From contig JAGXSO010000116.1 in assembly GCA_018333775.1 (NCBI GenBank), positions 1-5,252 of the forward strand: 5,252 nt of DNA, given 5' to 3'. Shown here in pieces: positions 1-4,494 of the stretch (within the stretch, counting starts at the first letter, position 1; each line of letters starts with the position of its first letter). Source of the stretch: Truepera sp. GTDB lineage: Bacteria > Deinococcota > Deinococci > Deinococcales > Trueperaceae. The notes beneath the pieces were generated by a model that was given only the letters and a program-made list of their open reading frames with translations, had not been told where the DNA came from and did not search any database. The position numbers and the translations under genes were made by a program.

Positions 1-146
1 TCCGGTTTGGTCTCGATGGCGTAGCGCAACGCCTCCCGCCCGGTGGCTGCCTCACCGATGATCCGAAAGCCCTCTTCGGTCTCGAGGATACTTTTGAGCC
101 CCTGGCGAAACATGGCGTGATCGTCGCAGAGTAAGATGCGCGTCAT
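1..146 (-). CDS. Response regulator, NarL/FixJ (LuxR) type, N-terminal part
   Basis: This is the first 48 codons of a two-component response regulator; the rest lies beyond the left edge. The translation starts [20 protein letters not shown], a receiver-domain opening. I4-L6 form the first beta strand, D8 and D9 are the acidic pair that binds magnesium, and H10 followed by F13-R14-x-G16-L17 is the DDHxxFRxGL pattern typical of receivers joined to a LuxR-type DNA-binding domain. GEA at 31-33 and G36-E38-A39-L40 fit the second strand and helix. The phosphoacceptor aspartate, expected near residue 54, and the DNA-binding domain are not visible, so the output domain is inferred from family resemblance. 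An in-frame ATG three codons upstream (153-155) would add MRP. I prefer 146 because the protein then begins like its relatives. No partner histidine kinase is seen, and no clear Shine-Dalgarno site or promoter precedes it. Confidence 0.88.
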   Translation of the reverse strand, partial: MTRILLCDDHAMFRQGLKSILETEEGFRIIGEAATGREALRYAIETKP

Positions 147-193
147 GGGCCTCATGGTAGCACGCCCTAGTGGTAGACTATTGAACCATGAGG

Positions 194-224
194 CTATCAG
201 CTCGTCAGCTGATCAGCTCGTCAG
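194..224. repeat. Octamer tandem repeat, about four units
   Basis: Units are CTATCAG (194-200, one base short), CTCGTCAG (201-208), CTGATCAG (209-216) and CTCGTCAG (217-224), consensus CT-C/G-R-TCAG. The 13-base word from 196 to 208 recurs exactly at 212-224. It lies at the left end of the intergenic repeat region. It resembles short tandemly repeated sequences of bacterial intergenic regions. No function can be read from it. Confidence 0.75.
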
Positions 225-229
225 AGAAA

Positions 230-416
230 AGTCGAGGAAAGCGTGCAGAGAAAAGCGTGGGTAGGTTATAGGCAGTGGGTTGTGGGAAGTGGGACCCCCA
301 CAACCCACCGACTACTTCCTTCGGTAGGCTTGGGGCAGCATCCCGGCGGGTGCTTACTCTTTTCTCACTGCTCTTTTCTCATTCCTCGCTAACGAGGTGA
401 GAGGCTTTCCTCGACT
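230..416. repeat. Intergenic palindromic element with 13-bp outer arms
   Basis: Positions 230-242 are the exact reverse complement of 404-416 (13 bp, one arm reading GCTTTCCTCGACT). Next to the arms, the word GAGAAAAG occurs twice on the plus strand at the left (within 222-231 and 246-255) and twice on the minus strand at the right (359-366 and 373-380), which extends the inverted symmetry loosely. Inside are the perfect 12-bp hairpin at 275-308, a bulged 6-bp hairpin at 338-353 and a 5-bp hairpin at 384-397. The element fills most of the gap between the response regulator and the dsRNA-binding protein, which diverge from it. It could be a non-autonomous mobile element or dispersed repeat, or a structured leader of the downstream gene. 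No target-site duplication or transposase is seen. Confidence 0.55.
275..308. repeat. Perfect 12-bp hairpin, not a terminator
   Basis: GTGGGTTGTGGG at 275-286 is the exact reverse complement of 297-308, with a 10-base loop. No T-run follows the stem on either strand, so it does not look like an intrinsic terminator. The loop begins with a further partial copy of the G-rich word (GTGGG at 289-293). This is compatible with a dispersed palindromic repeat unit. Confidence 0.7.
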
Positions 417-430
417 GACTACTGCCCTTT

Positions 431-437
431 GGAGGAG
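431..437 (+). promoter_or_regulatory. Shine-Dalgarno site that decides the dsRBD start
   Basis: GGAGGAG sits six bases before GTG at 444. The alternative in-frame TTG at 429 would put this purine tract inside the coding region and has no comparable site upstream. This supports GTG 444 as the start and a five-codon shorter protein. Confidence 0.75.
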
Positions 438-443
438 TATATA

Positions 444-968
444 GTGAACCATCCGAAGAACGCGCTGCTCGAGCGCTGCAAACGGCTGGGGCTGGCCGTA
501 CCCAGTTTCGATACTAAGAGCACCGGGCCCGCCCATGAACGAACCTTTATCAGCGACGTGCTGCTAGTCGGCGAGGTGATCGGCGCTGGCCAGGGTCCGA
601 ACAGGCGTGAAGCTGAGCGCCGCGCCGCTGAGGAGGCGCTAGCGTACCTTGATCGGAGCTCTGGCGAGTCAGCAGCCACGGCCCCCGCCAAACGCAAGAA
701 GCGAAAGGGCACACCAGAGCCCGAGACACCCGTGCCACCGGTGCCTACCCCAACGGTGCCGACGTCCACCAGTGCGCCGTTTGAGGGCCCCTGGCCGATC
801 TTTGAAGGAGTGTTGGCCGCCTGTCTCCAGATCGCCAACAGCCGGGTCGATCCGGCGCTTATCGGCGAGGCTGCGCTGCTAAACGTACAGCAGCTCGGCT
901 TGCAGCTCTACAAAAACACCTTGGCAGAGCTAGGCGAGGTAGTCGAGGTCGAGGAGCCGCTAGCCTGA
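444..968 (+). CDS. Stand-alone double-stranded RNA-binding domain protein
   Basis: The protein has 174 residues from GTG 444, which follows a strong GGAGGAG site; a longer TTG start at 429 is less likely. Residues about 2-70 form a double-stranded-RNA-binding domain like the one at the C-terminus of RNase III. NHPKNALLERCKRLGL is helix 1, GPAH at 28-31 is the loop-2 motif that enters the minor groove, F35 to G51 hold the beta strands, and PNRREAERRAAEEAL (52-66) is helix 2, with R54 and R55 in place of the usual lysines that contact the phosphate backbone. A basic patch KRKKRKG (83-89) and a proline/threonine-rich linker (90-118) follow. Residues about 119-165 look helical and match nothing I recognise. 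There is no RNase III catalytic domain, so this is an RNA binder and not a nuclease. It is convergent with the Crp/Fnr gene, 7 bases between stops. The domain call is firm; the role is unknown. Confidence 0.85.
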   Translation: MNHPKNALLERCKRLGLAVPSFDTKSTGPAHERTFISDVLLVGEVIGAGQGPNRREAERRAAEEALAYLDRSSGESAATAPAKRKKRKGTPEPETPVPPVPTPTVPTSTSAPFEGPWPIFEGVLAACLQIANSRVDPALIGEAALLNVQQLGLQLYKNTLAELGEVVEVEEPLA

Positions 969-975
969 GCGTCCC

Positions 976-1680
976 TTACTCGCCGCCGGACTCGTCGAGA
1001 AACTGTCTCAGCTTGGCGGTATTAACGATGACCGGCGCACGGCGGCGGCGCACCGCGCCGTATTCCAAGAGCCGCGCCAGGCAGTGGCTGACGGTCTCGC
1101 GGGTGGCGCCGATCATCTTGGCTAAGTCCTGCTGCGTGAGGCTTAGGTCGATGATGGTGCCGCGCTCACTGGGCACGCCAAAATCCTTAGCCAACCTGAG
1201 CAACAAGTTAGCCAGCCGCCCCGGCGCAGCGAAGGCACCGACCTCGGCGAACACCGACTGGGCTTGCCAGAGCTTGGTGGACATCACCTGAATAAACTTC
1301 AAAGCCAGCTTGGGGTACTGGGTCAGCAGGCGCTGAAAGTCGGCCTCGGGCATCACGATCAGCGTGGTATCCATGACCGCCTCGGCCTGATTGGGGCGGC
1401 GCTCGCTGGGCAAGAGCAACAACTCGCCAAACACGTCGTACTGGCCAAGCAGCCCCAGGATCATCTCTTTGCCGTTGGGGAAGTACATGGAGATCTTGAC
1501 CATGCCGTCGCGGATGAAATAAAGGGCATCGGCTACATCCTCCATGTGATAGATCACCTGGCCCGCACGGTAGCGCTTATAGGGGGTGATACGCGAGAGT
1601 TGCTCGAGCTCCTCTGGCGTAAGGTCTTCAAAAAGCTGGGTGTTCTTGAGGTGCCAGACCAGGCTGGGATACTCGTGCAT
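976..1680 (-). CDS. Crp/Fnr-family transcription regulator
   Basis: A 234-residue DNA-binding regulator. Residues about 17-125 form a cyclic-nucleotide-binding-like beta roll: LFEDLTPEELEQLS opens it, YRAGQVIY (37-44) and YFIRDGMVKI (54-63) are roll strands, and FGELLLL (84-90) is the phosphate-binding cassette. The long dimerisation helix covers about 113-145. The winged helix-turn-helix covers about 153-228, with LTQQDLAKMIG then RETVSHCLARL (194-204) as recognition helix. In the cassette, R95 occupies the position of the cAMP-phosphate arginine, but the Ser/Thr that normally follows is P96, so cAMP binding is doubtful. H199 replaces the arginine that contacts DNA in Crp and Fnr. There is no Fnr-like N-terminal cysteine cluster. 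Crp/Fnr relatives in Thermus and Deinococcus act in stress responses without cAMP, and that is a plausible but unproven role. ATG 1680 lies six bases after a TAGACT -10 box, which suggests a leaderless transcript. It diverges from nagA. Confidence 0.93.
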   Translation of the reverse strand: MHEYPSLVWHLKNTQLFEDLTPEELEQLSRITPYKRYRAGQVIYHMEDVADALYFIRDGMVKISMYFPNGKEMILGLLGQYDVFGELLLLPSERRPNQAEAVMDTTLIVMPEADFQRLLTQYPKLALKFIQVMSTKLWQAQSVFAEVGAFAAPGRLANLLLRLAKDFGVPSERGTIIDLSLTQQDLAKMIGATRETVSHCLARLLEYGAVRRRRAPVIVNTAKLRQFLDESGGE

Positions 1681-1686
1681 AAATCT

Positions 1687-1692
1687 AGTCTA
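1687..1692 (-). promoter_or_regulatory. -10 box of leaderless promoter for the Crp/Fnr gene
   Basis: On the minus strand TAGACT is followed by AGATTT and then ATG at 1680. A -10 box ending six bases before the start codon puts transcription initiation at or next to the ATG, and no Shine-Dalgarno site is present. A -35 box is poor (TGTGAA at 1710-1715 with a 17-base spacer), which would suit a promoter that depends on an activator. Confidence 0.6.
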
Positions 1693-1701
1693 GCGCAAGA
1701 A

Positions 1702-1715
1702 TGAGAAATTTCACA
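1702..1715. promoter_or_regulatory. Candidate Crp/Fnr operator palindrome
   Basis: On the minus strand the site reads TGTGA-AATT-TCTCA, a 14-bp palindrome with one mismatched pair around a perfect GAAATTTC core (1705-1712). TGTGA is the classic half-site of the Crp family. The site lies directly upstream of the regulator's own -10 box and 49 bases before the nagA -10 box, so it could serve autoregulation, nagA control, or both. The four-base spacer differs from the six bases of the E. coli Crp site. Confidence 0.4.
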
Positions 1716-1764
1716 GCCTAGCGCGTTGCGGTCCCGGTAGCTGCCAGCCCTGCGCCGAGGCGCG

Positions 1765-1770
1765 TAAACT
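1765..1770 (+). promoter_or_regulatory. -10 box of leaderless promoter for nagA
   Basis: TAAACT is followed by AAGCTT and then ATG at 1777, the same six-base distance as at the Crp/Fnr and trmFO genes. There is no Shine-Dalgarno site in front of the start. No convincing -35 box is found 16-18 bases upstream. Confidence 0.55.
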
Positions 1771-1776
1771 AAGCTT

Positions 1777-2883
1777 ATGCCGATCTTGACGGGGCGGCTG
1801 GTGACCCCTAACGGTATTATCACCGGCGAGCTACAATTAGGCGCCACCGTGCAGAGCTTAATCCCCCGGAGGCTTGAAGGCCCCTACATCCTGCCGGGTT
1901 TTATCGACACGCACGTGCATGGCGGCGGTGGTGGTGACACCATGGACGGGGCTGCGGGGGTGCGCACCTTGGCAGCGTTTCACCTCCACCACGGCACCAC
2001 CACGCTCCTCCCCACCACCATCACCAATCCCTGGGAGCGAGTGCTGGACGCGCTCCATGGCGTCAAGGAGGTCATGCAGGAGGCCGATCCAGAGCTGCCC
2101 AGCATCCCCGGCGTCCACCTGGAGGGCCCTTTTATTAGCCCTGAGCGCCTGGGCGCCCAGCCCCCCTTTGCCTTAACCCCCACACCGGCGCGGCTTTCTG
2201 CGCTGCTGGAGCTTGAGGTGCTGCGCGTCATCACGCTGGCCCCCGAACTCCCCGGTGCGCTCGAGGCGGCTCACCGTGTGGCCGCCAGCGGCGTGCGCAT
2301 CAGTATCGGCCACACCGTGGCTAGCTACGAGCAGGCCATGACGTTCTTAACCTCCGTTAGAGCAGCGGGTGGCAGCGTAGGCTTTACCCACCTCTACAAC
2401 GCCATGGGGCAGCTCAGCAGCCGGGCTCCGGCGGTAGTCGGCGCGGCCTTAAGCGCGTCTGACGCTTATGCCGAGTTGATCTTTGACCTGCATCACGTCC
2501 ACCCTGGGGCGATGCTGGCGGCCAGCGCCGCTAAACCACGGCACCTGTTGCTGGTCACTGACGCTATCCGCGCTACCGGCTTGGGCGACGGCAAGAGCGA
2601 ACTCGGTGGGCAGCCGGTACGTGTCAGCGGGGGGGCGGCACGCCTTCTTGACGGCACCTTAGCCGGCAGCGTTTTAACGCTCGACCAAGCGCTGCGCAAC
2701 GCGGTAGCTTGCGGCGTGCCGCTAGTACAGGCTAGCGCTATGCTCTCCAGCATCCCGGCACGTTACCTGGGGCTTAATGATCGCGGGGCCATCAGTCCCG
2801 GCTTGCGGGCGGACCTGGTCGTGCTGGACGCTGATCTACAGGTCCGCGAAGTCTATCTGGCGGGCCGCAAAGTGGTGGGGTGA
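1777..2883 (+). CDS. nagA: N-acetylglucosamine-6-phosphate deacetylase
   Basis: A 368-residue cytoplasmic amidohydrolase that removes the acetyl group from N-acetylglucosamine-6-phosphate, giving glucosamine-6-phosphate and acetate. This feeds amino sugars from cell-wall recycling or chitin breakdown into glycolysis or wall synthesis. The TIM-barrel motifs are all present: LPGFIDTHVHG with H46 and H48, GVHLEGPFIS with metal ligand E116, ISIGHT with H179, GFTHLYNAM with H205, and LLVTDAIRATG with the catalytic acid D262. The substrate loop FTHLYNAMGQLSSRAPAVVG is typical of NagA and separates it from other amidohydrolases. The C-terminal LNDRGAISPGLRADLVVLD strand region completes the beta sandwich. 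The length is slightly under the usual 380 or so, mainly because the N-terminus is short. ATG 1777 lies six bases after a TAAACT box. No nagB, nagE or nagK lies next to it. Its last 31 bp overlap the end of trmFO on the other strand. Confidence 0.95.
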   Translation: MPILTGRLVTPNGIITGELQLGATVQSLIPRRLEGPYILPGFIDTHVHGGGGGDTMDGAAGVRTLAAFHLHHGTTTLLPTTITNPWERVLDALHGVKEVMQEADPELPSIPGVHLEGPFISPERLGAQPPFALTPTPARLSALLELEVLRVITLAPELPGALEAAHRVAASGVRISIGHTVASYEQAMTFLTSVRAAGGSVGFTHLYNAMGQLSSRAPAVVGAALSASDAYAELIFDLHHVHPGAMLAASAAKPRHLLLVTDAIRATGLGDGKSELGGQPVRVSGGAARLLDGTLAGSVLTLDQALRNAVACGVPLVQASAMLSSIPARYLGLNDRGAISPGLRADLVVLDADLQVREVYLAGRKVVG

Positions 2884-4190
2884 GAGCGCGACTCCGCGGT
2901 AAGCCAGCGGGTAAAGTCGGCCAGGCCGCGCGCGTAGAGCCGGCGGCGCTGCTCGGCTTTGCCAACATGGCGCTCCTTGGGGCTAGCCGGGACTAAGCCC
3001 CAGTTGGCGTTCATCGGCTGAAAGTTGTCGGGGTTGGCGGTGGCCAAAAAGCGCACCAAGCCGCCTAGCATACTGGTCTCCGGCGGCACTATGGGGGGGT
3101 AGCCCAAGAGCTGCCGCGCCGCATTAGTCCCAGCCAACCAACCCGTTGCCGCAGACTCGAGATAGCCTTCGGTCCCGGCCAAGACTCCCGCCACGAACAG
3201 TTGCGGATGGTCGCGCAGTTGCATGGTGGGGCTTAGCAACTTCGGCGCGTTTAAGTAGGTGTTGCGGTGCATCACGCCGTAGCGCACCACTTCGACCTTC
3301 GCCAAACCCGGGATAAGCCTGAGCACCGCCAGTTGATCGCCCCACTTCAGCCCGGTCTGAAAACCGACTAAGCTCCACAGCCGGCCGCGCGCGTCTTCTT
3401 GCCTGAGCTGGGCCACCGCAAAGTAGCGCTCGCCGGTCTCGGGGTGCTCGAGCCCCACCGGCTTTAGGGGGCCAAACCTGGGGGTATCGTAGCCGCGCCG
3501 CGCCAGCTCCTCGATAGGGATGCACCCCTCGAAAAACTCAAGCCTCTCCCAGTCGTGCGGCAGGTGCCGGCGGGCGGCCGCAAGCGCCTCATAGAAGCGG
3601 TCGTAGTCCTCCTTATGGAGCGGCAAGTTGAGGTAGTCAGCTCCCTGCTCGTAACGCCCCTTGCGATAGGCGATGCACTGATCGACTGAGTCAACGTTGA
3701 TAACCGGCGCGGCGGCGTCGTAAAAGCCTAAAAACTCCATGCCCACCGTCCGCTGGATCTCCTGAGCCAGCGCGTCTGAGGTAAGCGGGCCAGAGGCCAG
3801 CACCACTACGCCCTCAGGGATGCGGGTTAGCTCTTGACGGTACACGGTGATATTGGGGTGGTGCATCAAAGTCTCGGTGATCCGCTCGCTAAACGCCTCG
3901 CGATCAACTGCCAAGGCCCCGCCGGCCGGCACCCGGCAGGCGTGGGCAGTAGTCATCACCAGGCCGCCGGCGGCCAGCAGCTCGGCTTGCAGCAAGCCTT
4001 TGGCGTTGGTCTCGCTTTCGCCGCCAAAAGAGTTAGAGCAGACCAGCTCAGCGAACATGCCGGTATGGTGGGCCGGAGTCATGGTGTGGGGCCGCATCTC
4101 GTAGAGATCGACCGCCACTCCGAGGCTGGCGGCGGCCAGAGCCGCATCCGAGCCTGCCATACCTGCCCCGATTACAGTGAGGCGCATCAT
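2853..4190 (-). CDS. trmFO: Folate- and FAD-dependent tRNA m5U54 methyltransferase TrmFO
   Basis: A 445-residue flavoprotein that makes 5-methyluridine at position 54 in the T-loop of tRNA, using methylenetetrahydrofolate as carbon donor and FADH2 as reductant. The N-terminal TVIGAGMAGSDAA (5-17) is the FAD-binding Rossmann loop with G8, G10 and G13. YEMRPHTMTPAHHT (30-43) and AELVCSNSFGG (47-57) are family signatures, the latter with C51. FFEGCIPIEE carries C223. These are the two conserved cysteines, at the same numbers I recall for Thermus TrmFO. GPLKPVGL, SLVGFQTGLKWGDQ, MHRNTYLNAP and the FAD-contacting GVLAGTEGYLESAATG follow in the usual order, and NANWGL lies near the end. The last residues (about SHPTTLRPAR) are encoded opposite the end of nagA. 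The first of two adjacent ATGs (4190) is chosen because it lies six bases after a TAGACT -10 box. Confidence 0.96.
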   Translation of the reverse strand: MMRLTVIGAGMAGSDAALAAASLGVAVDLYEMRPHTMTPAHHTGMFAELVCSNSFGGESETNAKGLLQAELLAAGGLVMTTAHACRVPAGGALAVDREAFSERITETLMHHPNITVYRQELTRIPEGVVVLASGPLTSDALAQEIQRTVGMEFLGFYDAAAPVINVDSVDQCIAYRKGRYEQGADYLNLPLHKEDYDRFYEALAAARRHLPHDWERLEFFEGCIPIEELARRGYDTPRFGPLKPVGLEHPETGERYFAVAQLRQEDARGRLWSLVGFQTGLKWGDQLAVLRLIPGLAKVEVVRYGVMHRNTYLNAPKLLSPTMQLRDHPQLFVAGVLAGTEGYLESAATGWLAGTNAARQLLGYPPIVPPETSMLGGLVRFLATANPDNFQPMNANWGLVPASPKERHVGKAEQRRRLYARGLADFTRWLTAESRSHPTTLRPAR

Positions 4191-4196
4191 GCTGCT

Positions 4197-4225
4197 AGTC
4201 TACCGGCCTTCCACTAGGCACACAA
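4197..4225 (-). promoter_or_regulatory. Leaderless promoter of trmFO
   Basis: On the minus strand TTGTGT (4220-4225) is followed by a 17-base spacer, TAGACT (4197-4202), six bases, then ATG at 4190. The -35 box keeps the TTG core. Transcription should begin at or next to the start codon, and no Shine-Dalgarno site is present. The terminator immediately upstream on the same strand separates this promoter from the RNA gene. Confidence 0.6.
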
Positions 4226-4226
4226 C

Positions 4227-4260
4227 GAAAAGCCCCGAGCGGCTTCACTCGCCCGGGGCT
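4227..4260 (-). terminator. Rho-independent terminator, minus strand
   Basis: AGCCCCG at 4231-4237 pairs with 4254-4260, and the stem continues past one mismatch with GCG (4239-4241) against 4250-4252, closing on a short loop. On the minus strand the stem is followed directly by TTTT (4227-4230). On the plus strand it is followed by ATCCGTC, with no T-run, so it works on the minus strand. No protein gene ends here. It lies between trmFO's promoter and the structured RNA region, and so appears to end a minus-strand RNA. Confidence 0.8.
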
Positions 4261-4376
4261 ATCCGTCAAGGGGGTAAGGGGTCCGCAGACCTCTTCTAGT
4301 CTGCGCCCGCAAGATGCGCCCTGGGTGACGGCAGAGTGAAGAGGATGAGAACCCCACACCGCGCTCCTCTTTGCCA
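4227..4376 (-). ncRNA. Probable structured small RNA, family unknown (6S-like rod)
   Basis: On the minus strand this stretch folds into a long nested rod that ends in the terminator. Stem A pairs 4349-4360 with 4273-4284: 11 of 12 positions, including two G-U pairs and one U-U mismatch. After a 4/5-base internal loop, stem B pairs CCTCTTC (4338-4344) perfectly with 4290-4296. After a 2/3-base loop, stem C pairs TCTGC (4331-4335) with 4300-4304, and a small CGCA/TGCG hairpin (4308-4318) sits at the tip. The two G-U pairs would be A-C mismatches on the plus strand, which points to the minus strand as the transcribed one. The single rod with internal loops recalls 6S RNA, but I recognise no family signature. 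The GGAA motif of SRP RNA and the conserved parts of RNase P RNA and tmRNA are absent. The 5' end is uncertain, because no convincing minus-strand promoter was found upstream. An alternative local hairpin (4285-4304) competes with stems B and C. Confidence 0.5.
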
Positions 4377-4388
4377 AAAGCCTGCACA

Positions 4389-4417
4389 TTGATCTAGCCC
4401 GCCGGGTTTGCTACGCT
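4389..4417 (+). promoter_or_regulatory. Candidate promoter of the DHS-like gene
   Basis: TTGATC (4389-4394), a 17-base spacer and TACGCT (4412-4417) match the TTGACA/TANNNT pattern (first four bases of the -35 box; T, A and final T of the -10 box). Initiation would fall near 4424, giving a leader of about 70 bases before ATG 4495 that contains the small ORF and the heptamer repeats. Confidence 0.45.
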
Positions 4418-4426
4418 AGCGTTATT

Positions 4427-4480
4427 ATGCGCACGAGGTTCGACCCTACTGGCTCCTGGCTTCTAGCGCCTGGCTACTGA
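4427..4480 (+). CDS. Possible 17-codon upstream ORF (leader peptide)
   Basis: ATG 4427 opens a 17-residue reading frame, MRTRFDPTGSWLLAPGY, that stops with TGA at 4478-4480, six bases before the GGAGG site of the next gene. The predicted transcription start near 4424 would make this ORF nearly leaderless, a start mode that seems common in this genome. Against it, most of its length is the heptamer repeat at 4446-4480, no ribosome site precedes it, and the reading frame may be accidental. If translated, ribosomes would end next to the downstream initiation site. Confidence 0.22.
   Translation: MRTRFDPTGSWLLAPGY
4446..4480. repeat. Heptamer tandem repeat, five units
   Basis: Five consecutive 7-base units: CTACTGG (4446), CTCCTGG (4453), CTTCTAG (4460), CGCCTGG (4467) and CTACTGA (4474), consensus CTNCTGG. 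It lies in the leader of the DHS-like gene, just before its ribosome site. Degenerate heptamer arrays of this kind are known in intergenic regions of several bacterial groups, notably cyanobacteria. The period of seven would shift frame if units were gained or lost inside the small ORF. Confidence 0.7.
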
Positions 4481-4485
4481 TTTTC

Positions 4486-4490
4486 GGAGG
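4486..4490 (+). promoter_or_regulatory. Shine-Dalgarno site of the DHS-like gene
   Basis: GGAGG lies four bases before ATG 4495. Like the dsRBD gene, and unlike crp/fnr, nagA and trmFO, this gene is led by a ribosome-binding site, which agrees with a transcribed leader. Confidence 0.75.
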
Positions 4491-4494
4491 CGCC

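Noticed and set aside
188..271. 27-codon ORF ([11 protein letters not shown]...) eight bases after a TAGACT box at 174-179
   Set aside because: It is built from the octamer repeat and the GAGAAAAG repeats, has no recognisable domain and no good -35 box, and its -10 distance differs from the six bases of the convincing leaderless genes.
275..308. The 12-bp hairpin as a transcription terminator
   Set aside because: No T-run follows the stem on either strand, and no gene ends there.
330..360. TTGGGG / TACTCT as a promoter for the dsRBD gene
   Set aside because: The spacer is 19 bases and the -35 box matches only TTG, so the support is too weak to list as a feature.
419..838. 139-residue minus-strand ORF opposite the dsRBD gene
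   Set aside because: It is antisense to a gene with a clear domain and strong ribosome site. Its translation is low-complexity Ser/Ala/Arg with no motif.
1264..1704. 146-residue plus-strand ORF opposite the Crp/Fnr gene
   Set aside because: It is a shadow of the well-supported regulator on the other strand, and its His/Leu-rich translation matches no family.
4227..4376. SRP RNA, RNase P RNA or tmRNA as the identity of the structured RNA
   Set aside because: The SRP GGAA-tip motif is absent, the region is too short for RNase P RNA or tmRNA, and no conserved blocks of either were seen.
4195..4389. 64-residue minus-strand ORF across the structured RNA and terminator
   Set aside because: It runs through the terminator hairpin and the trmFO promoter, has no ribosome site, and its composition looks random. 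RNA structure explains the region better.
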